Shown here one piece after another: positions 5,282 through 8,511 of a stretch of DNA of 8,511 nucleotides (position 1 is its first letter; each line of letters begins with the position of its first letter). The stretch comes from Candidatus Iainarchaeum sp. (GTDB lineage Archaea; Iainarchaeota; Iainarchaeia; Iainarchaeales; GCA-2688035). Where the stretch lies: contig JAFCFG010000030.1 in NCBI GenBank assembly GCA_017608725.1, positions 1 to 8,511 on the forward strand, read 5' to 3'. Made by a program: the position numbers and the translations under genes. Under the pieces are notes generated by a model. It saw only the letters and a program-made list of their open reading frames with translations. It was not told the origin of the DNA and did not search any database.

Positions 5282-5469
5282 TTTTTCAGGCCCCTTACCC
5301 TTTTCTCTTTGGCTCTTGTCTCAATATTGTGTTTTATCACTGGGTTTGTTGTTGCTTCAATCAATTCCCTTAAATCATCTCTGCTGGCCCTAATTGGTTT
5401 GAAGATTAGCTCTCCGCCCGGCCCCTCCATTAGAATCTCTATTGTAAATTTTCCCTTCTTTGACTCCAT
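5278..5469 (-). CDS. Small basic hypothetical protein, 63 aa
   Basis: Not recognised. The sequence starts MESKKGKFTIEILMEGPGGELIFKPIRASRDDLRELIEATTN and ends in a basic tail (KHNIETRAKEKRVRGLKK). Predicted order is a beta strand, a Gly-rich turn, a second strand and one helix, with no signal peptide or membrane segment. It is likely to be a real gene: its stop overlaps the start of the transglutaminase-like gene by 4 nt (ATGA), and a TATA box at 5493-5503 lies about 29 nt upstream of its ATG, so it is the leaderless first gene of a two-gene operon. A role as a cytosolic partner or regulator of the membrane protein is only a guess from position. Confidence 0.7.
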   Translation of the reverse strand: MESKKGKFTIEILMEGPGGELIFKPIRASRDDLRELIEATTNPVIKHNIETRAKEKRVRGLKK

Positions 5470-5492
5470 TCAGAAAAGTAAGGGTCAAAGGG

Positions 5493-5503
5493 CTATTTAA
5501 TTC
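5493..5503 (-). promoter_or_regulatory. TATA box of the 63-aa protein / transglutaminase-like operon
   Basis: Minus-strand GAATTAAATAG is centred about 29 nt upstream of the ATG at 5469. There is no Shine-Dalgarno site between, so the first mRNA is probably leaderless. Confidence 0.55.
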
Positions 5504-5542
5504 TTTTTTAATGCAAGGGCATTTGAGAGCAGGGGCTTGGAT

Positions 5543-5684
5543 CCGGCCTGAACCGAAAAAAAACCTTTTAGAAAAAGCCTTATTTCACTTGCGTTCAATG
5601 GCATTTGGGCCCGGCCTGAACCGAAAAAAAACCTTTTAGAAAAAGCCTTATTTCACTTGCGTTCAATGGCATTTGGGCCCGGCC
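5543..5684. repeat. Exact 68-bp tandem duplication at the tRNA-Val 3' end
   Basis: Positions 5543-5610 and 5611-5678 are identical, and CCGGCC at 5679-5684 starts a third, broken unit. The duplicated unit includes the last bases of the tRNA-Val gene: TTTGGGCCCGGCC occurs at 5604-5616 and, in the gene itself, at 5672-5684, with a degraded trace (TTGGATCCGGCC) at 5537-5548. Each unit also carries a run of eight A (5556-5563 and 5624-5631), which is T8 on the tRNA strand. The duplication therefore doubles a probable U-rich terminator. Confidence 0.95.
5624..5631 (-). terminator. Probable U-tract terminator of tRNA-Val (duplicated at 5556-5563)
   Basis: On the tRNA strand a T8 run follows the tRNA 3' end by about 43 nt, preceded by a T5 tract in GGCTTTTTC. 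Archaeal transcription ends at such U-tracts without needing a hairpin. The tandem duplication supplies an identical second T8. Confidence 0.45.
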
Positions 5685-5745
5685 GGAATCGAACCGGCGG
5701 CCTATGCCTTGTAAGGGCATCGTCATACCACTAGACCACGGGCCC
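5674..5745 (-). tRNA. tRNA-Val(UAC), no intron
   Basis: 72 nt, no encoded CCA. Acceptor GGGCCCG/CGGGCCC, D stem GTC/GAC, anticodon stem ATGCC/GGCAT with loop CTTACAA (anticodon TAC), T arm GCCGG-TTCGATT-CCGGC, discriminator A. All stems pair fully. A TATA-like CTTAAAAG (5773-5780) lies about 31 nt upstream of the 5' end and is repeated 67 bp further upstream. Reads valine codon GUA, and possibly other GUN codons. Confidence 0.97.
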
Positions 5746-5762
5746 CCTTAGAATTTGCAGGG

Positions 5763-5888
5763 TGCCGAATACTTTTAAGCTTAATCCCATTAATTCCCAA
5801 AGAATATTTATACTGCCTCCGCACTGGAGGCAGGAATACTTTTAAGCTTAATCCCATTAATTCCCCCCAATTCCAGAGATATTCGGCA
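5763..5888. repeat. Composite repeat carrying a duplicated tRNA-Val promoter
   Basis: A 32-bp sequence starting GAATACTTTTAAGC occurs exactly at 5767-5798 and 5834-5865 (67-bp spacing). On the tRNA strand each copy contains CTTAAAAG, the probable TATA element. Between the copies is an 8-bp perfect hairpin, CTGCCTCC/GGAGGCAG (5813-5833, 5-nt loop). The whole block is bounded by a perfect 9-bp inverted repeat, TGCCGAATA (5763-5771) and TATTCGGCA (5880-5888). No gene is seen here. Confidence 0.85.
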
Positions 5889-5910
5889 GCCTTTTTACAT
5901 AAACCTAACA

Positions 5911-5920
5911 TTTAAATATA
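5911..5920 (+). promoter_or_regulatory. TATA box of the two-TM protein gene at 5957
   Basis: TTTAAATATA predicts initiation near 5940. That allows either a short leader with GGTG (5944-5947) as Shine-Dalgarno site for the ATG at 5957, or near-leaderless use of the in-frame GTG at 5945. Confidence 0.55.
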
Positions 5921-5956
5921 ATAATACTGTTAGTTGTTTAAGCGGTGTTTTTTGTT

Positions 5957-6364
5957 ATGGTTAGAGCGTATTATTTTTTTGGAAGAAACAGGATATTCCT
6001 GCCAAAGCTGATTGGAGCATTTATTCTGGTTGCAGCCCTTGTGATGTTTGTTGTTGCATCCGGGAAAATGTTTGACACTTGGGATACCCTGGAGAAATAC
6101 CCCGAATGCATAGAGGAGAAAGACATTTCAATCGACAGATTCACTCAAACACAGTACTGCAAGCAGAGTCTTGCTAATGTAACTGGCTTGTATTTGAGGC
6201 CAGACCAGGCAAGGCCAACAACAAGGCAGTTTTTGGTTACCTTGTTGCCGCCTATTGCAGAGCTGTTGTTTTGGGCAGCGGCATTCCTAGTTGGTTTGAT
6301 TTTTTACCAAACAGGCATTGTAAAGCTAATGCCCAACCAAAAGGGGAAGAAGAAAACAAATTAA
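5957..6364 (+). CDS. Small two-TM membrane protein, unknown function
   Basis: Not recognised. A 135-aa protein from the ATG at 5957. Short basic N-terminus, membrane helix 1 about residues 16-35 (PKLIGAFILVAALVMFVVAS), a loop of about 55 residues, helix 2 about 93-118 (LVTLLPPIAELLFWAAAFLVGLIF), and a basic tail NQKGKKKTN. Both ends are basic, so by the positive-inside rule they are probably cytosolic and the loop outside. The loop has two cysteines (Cys51 in YPECIEE, Cys68 in QYCKQ) that could form a disulfide. I chose the ATG because GGTG lies 9 nt upstream; an in-frame GTG at 5945 would add four residues. It is divergent from tRNA-Val and convergent with the candidate guide RNA. Confidence 0.75.
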   Translation: MVRAYYFFGRNRIFLPKLIGAFILVAALVMFVVASGKMFDTWDTLEKYPECIEEKDISIDRFTQTQYCKQSLANVTGLYLRPDQARPTTRQFLVTLLPPIAELLFWAAAFLVGLIFYQTGIVKLMPNQKGKKKTN

Positions 6365-6454
6365 GTTCTCTTGGTTTGGTCAAACCCTGGCTGTGGATTA
6401 ATCGGATTTGCTTACAGGAATCCAATATGCCCAGGCAAAAAGGCTCGCATTGAT

Positions 6455-6593
6455 TGGCTCAGTGTTGAGTTAAATCATCATTTGCCGTCACGCCCGGCGG
6501 GTGCGGGTACGATTGCCTAACGGCAATCGGACGTCCTCGCCAACGCTCGCCTTTTAGCGCGGCGGTCAGAAGGTGTTAACCTCATCATTGCCA
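6455..6593 (-). ncRNA. Candidate box C/D guide sRNA with an 84-nt arm between D' and C'
   Basis: Read on the minus strand: stem TGGC (6593-6590), box C ATGATGA (6588-6582), 12-nt guide GGTTAACACCTT, box D' CTGA (6569-6566), an 84-nt GC-rich arm, box C' ATGATGA (6481-6475), 12-nt guide TTTAACTCAACA, box D CTGA (6462-6459), closing stem GCCA (6458-6455). Both boxes fit the RUGAUGA/CUGA consensus exactly and both spacers are 12 nt, the spacing favoured in archaeal C/D sRNPs. A TATA-like AAATATAT (6617-6624) is about 27 nt upstream of the 5' stem, and a T5 tract (6437-6441) follows. If real it guides 2'-O-methylation, predicted at the U of AAGG-U-GUUAACC and the G of UGUU-G-AGUUAAA. D'-C' spacing is normally only a few nt. 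Alternative: a GC-rich insertion flanked by a duplicated target. Confidence 0.6.
6485..6565. repeat. GC-rich hairpin arm inside the candidate guide RNA
   Basis: On the minus strand CCGCCGCGC (6565-6557) pairs with GCGTGACGG (6493-6485), with one C-A mismatch and one G-U pair. It encloses an 8-bp perfect hairpin, CGATTGCC/GGCAATCG (6510-6529, TAAC loop on the plus strand). Its edge contains GCCGTCACGCC (6484-6494), exactly shared with 1661-1671 in the hairpin mosaic. It is much more GC-rich than its surroundings. Confidence 0.7.
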
Positions 6594-6616
6594 TAGAAAC
6601 TGATGGTAATACAATA

Positions 6617-6624
6617 ATATATTT
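6617..6624 (-). promoter_or_regulatory. TATA box of the candidate guide RNA
   Basis: AAATATAT on the minus strand lies in the gap after the antitoxin-like gene. Its centre is about 27 nt upstream of the predicted RNA 5' end at 6593, where no protein start codon exists. This spacing supports an RNA gene. Confidence 0.5.
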
Positions 6625-6666
6625 CTATTGCCAAACCTATTTTAAAATCAATCATCTTAGGACGTT

Positions 6667-6801
6667 TCACTTCTTCCTGCGGGCTTTCATGAGCCTTAAG
6701 ATGATTTCCTCGTAGGTCTCGCCCTTTTTTCCCAGCTCTTTCAGCTTTTCCCTTGTGGCAGGGCTCAACTGAATCGTTGTTACTCCGCTTCTATAAGGCA
6801 T
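6667..6801 (-). CDS. Small antitoxin-like / ribbon-helix-helix-type protein, 44 aa
   Basis: The sequence MPYRSGVTTIQLSPATREKL continues KELGKKGETYEEIILRLMKARRKK. The pattern TTIQLSxxTxxxLxxLgxKGETYxxIIxxLM is that of short archaeal proteins often annotated as VapB/RelB-like antitoxins (strand TTIQLS for DNA contact, followed by two helices). Such proteins usually bind DNA and neutralise a PIN- or RelE-type toxin. No toxin gene is adjacent: downstream on this strand is the candidate guide RNA, upstream a divergent membrane peptide. It is therefore an orphan antitoxin or a stand-alone regulator. The ATG at 6801 lies about 29 nt after a TATA element (6825-6835), indicating a leaderless mRNA. Confidence 0.78.
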   Translation of the reverse strand: MPYRSGVTTIQLSPATREKLKELGKKGETYEEIILRLMKARRKK

Positions 6802-6824
6802 ACGCTACTATATAACGCTGTAGG

Positions 6825-6835
6825 TATTAATAAAT
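6825..6835 (-). promoter_or_regulatory. TATA box of the antitoxin-like gene
   Basis: Minus-strand ATTTATTAATA is centred about 29 nt upstream of the ATG at 6801, with no Shine-Dalgarno site between. Confidence 0.5.
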
Positions 6836-6891
6836 GTTTCTATTAAGTTTGAACCAAAAACTCTTTAAGGTCTAAATGAGGTATCTATTAT

Positions 6892-7095
6892 ATGGGGCAT
6901 AAAGAGATTGGTTTTCTGTTGGTAACTGGTTTGCTTGGTCTATATGGGGTTTCTGAAACAGGCATATTAAAAACGGTTTTGGAAGCTTTTAGAGACACCT
7001 TATCTTCTAGCCCGCAAGCATCATTAGTTCTAACGGTGGCAATTATTGTGGTTGTCGTATCGCCATTTGTTGCTCTGGTAAAAAGATTTAGTTAG
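6892..7095 (+). CDS. Small membrane peptide, 67 aa
   Basis: Not recognised. The protein starts MGHKEIGFLLVTGLLGLYGV and has two hydrophobic segments, about residues 6-20 and 45-62 (LVLTVAIIVVVVSPFVALV), joined by a loop with an amphipathic stretch (LKTVLEAFRDTL). It ends KRFS. The ATG at 6892 is supported by GAGGT (6878-6882), 9 nt upstream. Its stop codon (7093-7095) directly abuts the stop of the convergent TrmB-type gene. The upstream region is shared with the divergent antitoxin-like gene. No toxin or holin family could be assigned, but small two-TM peptides in accessory regions often fall in such classes, so expression data would be needed. Confidence 0.6.
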   Translation: MGHKEIGFLLVTGLLGLYGVSETGILKTVLEAFRDTLSSSPQASLVLTVAIIVVVVSPFVALVKRFS

Positions 7096-7602
7096 TCATC
7101 TGTATACGGCGAAGTTGTATTCTTTCTTGGGCTCAATCTTTTCAATGTAGATGTTTAGTTGTTTGATTATTTGTTTTGCTTCCGCTGGTTCTTTTACTAT
7201 GGCCTTATTTTTGTTGTCGAACAGCTTGGTTTGTTTTTCCGAGAATTTGATTAGGTATTCTTTTTCCTCTGCTGTGCTGTTTTCAACTATTTTGTCCAGT
7301 TCTTCCGGCAGTTTTTCCAACAGGACGATCCTTCGATTCACCAGCTTCCCAAGCTCCTTCTGCGGCTTTTTAGAGTAATAGTTCATAGGGTGCGTATTGG
7401 TTGTTCTTACCAAGCCATATTTAACCAGGTCGTTTAAAACATAGTAAACTTTGTTTTTTGCTATGCCGGTTTCCTGGGAGAGATGCTTGGCTGTTTTTAT
7501 TTCGCCGTCAAACAGGCTGCAATACACTTTCGCATGGTTCGTGCCAAAGTAGGGCACGACCTGCGAAAACAGTTGCTTCAGCTTTAATAGCTGCTCGTTC
7601 AT
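7096..7602 (-). CDS. TrmB-type winged-helix transcriptional regulator, short form
   Basis: A 168-aa protein. Residues 14-80 form a winged helix of the TrmB type: a helix ending LFSQVVPYFGTNHAKVYCSLF, then EIKTAKHLSQETGIAKNKVYYVLNDLVKYGLVRTT (recognition helix around 48-60) and the wing MNYYSKKP. Residues 84-128 are a charged helix likely to form a dimerising coiled coil (LVNRRIVLLEKLPEELDKIVEN). The C-terminus continues helical to about 152 and ends KEYNFAVYR. Full-length TrmB proteins carry a sugar-binding C-terminal domain, which is absent, so any ligand is unknown. The ATG at 7602 has GGGAGA a few bases upstream. Repeats and an inverted repeat in its upstream region suggest autoregulation. 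The gene converges on the membrane peptide gene. Confidence 0.85.
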   Translation of the reverse strand: MNEQLLKLKQLFSQVVPYFGTNHAKVYCSLFDGEIKTAKHLSQETGIAKNKVYYVLNDLVKYGLVRTTNTHPMNYYSKKPQKELGKLVNRRIVLLEKLPEELDKIVENSTAEEKEYLIKFSEKQTKLFDNKNKAIVKEPAEAKQIIKQLNIYIEKIEPKKEYNFAVYR

Positions 7603-7626
7603 CGCATCTCCCGGTAAGACCCCCTC

Positions 7627-7658
7627 AATTCCTTAAACAAATTCCCATTCAAGGAATT
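7627..7658. promoter_or_regulatory. Inverted repeat around the TrmB-type gene promoter (possible operator)
   Basis: AATTCCTT (7627-7634) and AAGGAATT (7651-7658) are a perfect 8-bp inverted repeat with a 16-nt gap. On the minus strand the outer arm overlaps a TATA-like CATATTAATTCC (about 7652-7663), and the inner arm covers the predicted start site near 7632. A dimeric repressor bound here would block the promoter of the regulator gene. Confidence 0.45.
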
Positions 7659-7670
7659 AATATGGGTTTG

Positions 7671-7722
7671 GTTGAACTTTAATCAACTTAAATGTTGAAC
7701 TCTCTTGCTGCAAAGGTTGAAC
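7671..7722. repeat. Three GTTGAAC direct repeats at 22-23 bp spacing
   Basis: GTTGAAC occurs at 7671-7677, 7694-7700 and 7716-7722, so the starts are 23 and 22 bp apart, about two helical turns. The motifs therefore face nearly the same side of the DNA. They lie between the divergent TrmB-type gene and the gamma-glutamylcyclotransferase-like gene. Confidence 0.55.
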
Positions 7723-7850
7723 CAATTAGCAAATTATTAAGAACTGAAATGCTTAAAAAATTAATTATATAAAAAATTTCATTAATTCAATTAAATTAAA
7801 AAGGCTTTTCATTTAATAAATAACTAAAATCACCCTTGTTTTATGGGCTT
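7723..7850. other. AT-rich non-coding stretch upstream of the cyclotransferase-like gene
   Basis: The 279-nt gap 7603-7881 has no gene. This part is very AT-rich, with several TATA-like candidates (for example TTTAATAAAT at 7812-7821), so no single promoter can be chosen. A 7-bp hairpin TGCTTAA/TTAAGCA (7851-7867, TTT loop) sits just before the Shine-Dalgarno site and could affect translation of the downstream gene. Confidence 0.4.
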
Positions 7851-7881
7851 TGCTTAATTTTTAAGCAGGCGGAGAGAAAAA

Positions 7882-8328
7882 ATGGTCTGGTATTTCGCTT
7901 ATGGGTCAAATTTGCTGAAATCGGAAATTTTGAGAACTATAAAAACCGAATGGAAGCAGAGAATCAAAGGGATTCTTAGAGATTACAAACTTGTTTTCGA
8001 TAAATACAGCGGTTCAAGGAAGGGGGGAGTATCCGACATTGTCGAATCGCCAAGCAAAACTGTTGAAGGAGCGCTTTGTGAAATTAGTGAGGAACAGCTG
8101 AAGGCTTTGGACAAGAGAGAAGGGCACCCTAACTTCTATAAAAGAACGCTAGTTATGGTTGAATCGGAATTGGGAGCCGTTGAGGCAATAACTTACATTG
8201 TTGTAAGAAAAGAAGGATTTGTAAAGCCCACAGAATACTATAAAAACTTAATAATCATGGGTCTAAAAGAGATGGGGTATGGTAAAGAAGCGTTTGAAAA
8301 AATAGAAAAGGCGGCAAGAGGTGATTAA
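7882..8328 (+). CDS. Gamma-glutamylcyclotransferase-like (GGCT/AIG2 fold) protein
   Basis: A 148-aa protein of the GGCT-like fold. The signature YGSNL, which binds the substrate, is at residues 7-11 (WYFAYGSNLLKSE). The conserved strand region GILRDYKLVFDKYS (30-43) follows. The likely catalytic acid is Glu80 in LKALDKREGHPNFYKR, and PTEYYKNLIIMGLKEMGY (116-133) matches the family's C-terminal P..Y...I..G motif. Family enzymes release 5-oxoproline from gamma-glutamyl amines or peptides; the substrate here is unknown. The ATG at 7882 follows GGAGAG with about 5 nt spacing. The stop is followed after 3 nt by an Lrp/AsnC-type regulator, whose Shine-Dalgarno sequence lies in the last codons of this gene, so the two form an operon. 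Codons are more A-rich than in the left half of the window. Confidence 0.9.
   Translation: MVWYFAYGSNLLKSEILRTIKTEWKQRIKGILRDYKLVFDKYSGSRKGGVSDIVESPSKTVEGALCEISEEQLKALDKREGHPNFYKRTLVMVESELGAVEAITYIVVRKEGFVKPTEYYKNLIIMGLKEMGYGKEAFEKIEKAARGD
8318..8325 (+). promoter_or_regulatory. Strong Shine-Dalgarno site of the Lrp-type gene
   Basis: GAGGTGAT is complementary over 8 nt to the archaeal 16S 3' end and ends 6 nt before the ATG at 8332. It is embedded in the last codons (AGA GGT GAT) of the upstream gene. Confidence 0.8.
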
Positions 8329-8331
8329 CAA

Positions 8332-8511
8332 ATGGTTGACGAAACAGACAAAAAAATCCTGAATCTGATGACAAAAAACCCAACAATAAACCAGAAAGAA
8401 ATAGCCAAAAAACTCAAGCTGACTGCCCCAGCCATAAATAGTAGAATACAGAAAAAAAAAAAAAAAAAGATAATCCTTGGAATGGCACCAGTAATCGACT
8501 TCTCAAAAGCA
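8332..8511 (+). CDS. Lrp/AsnC-type transcriptional regulator (partial, runs off right edge)
   Basis: 60 codons are visible. The N-terminus VDETDKKILNLMTKNPTINQKEIAKKLKLTAPAINSRI is the classic Lrp/AsnC helix-turn-helix (usual form LDxxDxxILxxLxxNxRxsxxeIAxxLgxSxxxVxxRI). The segment IILGMAPVIDF corresponds to the usual GIIxGYxxxxd entry into the ligand-binding RAM domain, which would lie beyond the window. Between them the usual linker (KxLEEEG-like, seven residues) is QKKKKKK, encoded by CAG, five AAA and AAG within a run of 17 A (8452-8468). Length is preserved, so the frame is intact. The ATG at 8332 has a near-perfect Shine-Dalgarno site, GAGGTGAT (8318-8325), 6 nt upstream. Cotranscribed with the cyclotransferase-like gene. 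Confidence 0.85.
   Translation, partial: MVDETDKKILNLMTKNPTINQKEIAKKLKLTAPAINSRIQKKKKKKIILGMAPVIDFSKA

Noticed and set aside
5543..5678. CRISPR-like repeat array
   Set aside because: There are only two units, directly adjacent with no spacer, and the unit includes a tRNA 3' end.
5543..5745. Integrated virus or plasmid at tRNA-Val
   Set aside because: The tRNA 3' end copies are suggestive, but no integrase or element genes lie between them; at most a footprint.
5723..5911. 62-aa minus-strand open frame
   Set aside because: It covers the tRNA-Val promoter repeats and part of the tRNA; the coding look comes from repeated sequence.
6651..6705. Inverted repeat ATCATCTTA/TAAGATGAT across the end of the antitoxin-like gene
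   Set aside because: One arm is within coding sequence, the gap is 37 nt and no U-tract follows, so a terminator role is not supported.
7740..7830. AT-rich stretch as a replication origin
   Set aside because: No origin recognition box pair or adjacent orc1/cdc6 gene is seen; AT-richness alone is not enough.

Overview
The window looks like chromosomal DNA of an archaeon, probably of the DPANN group. The evidence is archaeal gene content and signals: an eS19-PDCD5-eL39-eL31 ribosomal operon, the archaeal/eukaryotic RNase P subunit Rpp21, two tRNA-Gly genes with introns at the 37/38 position, TATA boxes about 26-30 nt upstream of start codons or RNA 5' ends, and AGGAGGTGAT-type ribosome binding sites. 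The exact lineage cannot be read from the sequence alone.

Layout. Positions 1-1397 (minus strand) hold a translation operon read right to left: eS19, PDCD5-family DNA-binding protein, eL39, then eL31, which runs off the left edge. Positions 1398-1747 are non-coding and packed with small hairpins. Positions 1748-2203 (minus) hold an intron-containing tRNA-Gly(UCC) and, just downstream, the RNase P subunit gene. A palindromic TATA box separates these from thymidylate kinase (2264-2896, plus). Next comes a membrane-protein gene whose reading frame runs into the 3' end of an intron-containing tRNA-Gly(GCC) on the opposite strand; it is probably truncated. Positions 3602-5469 (minus) are a two-gene unit: a 63-aa unknown protein translationally coupled (ATGA) to a membrane-anchored transglutaminase-like protein.

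Positions 5543-5888 centre on tRNA-Val(UAC). A 68-bp exact tandem duplication lies on its 3' side and includes the last 11 nt of the tRNA gene. A separate 32-bp repeat, spaced 67 bp apart, duplicates its probable promoter on the 5' side. A small two-TM protein gene follows on the plus strand (5957-6364).

The right-hand third is more accessory in character. It has a candidate box C/D guide RNA on the minus strand (6455-6593) with perfect C and C' boxes, two 12-nt guides, a terminal stem, its own TATA box, and an unusual 84-nt GC-rich arm between D' and C'. Then come a 44-aa orphan antitoxin-like protein, a 67-aa membrane peptide, a TrmB-type regulator with repeated GTTGAAC motifs in its upstream region, and a gamma-glutamylcyclotransferase-like gene followed by an Lrp/AsnC-type regulator that is cut by the right edge and carries a run of 17 A.

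Much of the window serves translation and RNA processing: ribosomal proteins, tRNAs, RNase P and a probable rRNA-modification guide. Several plus- and minus-strand genes have TATA-to-start spacing that predicts leaderless mRNAs, while operon-internal genes use Shine-Dalgarno sites.
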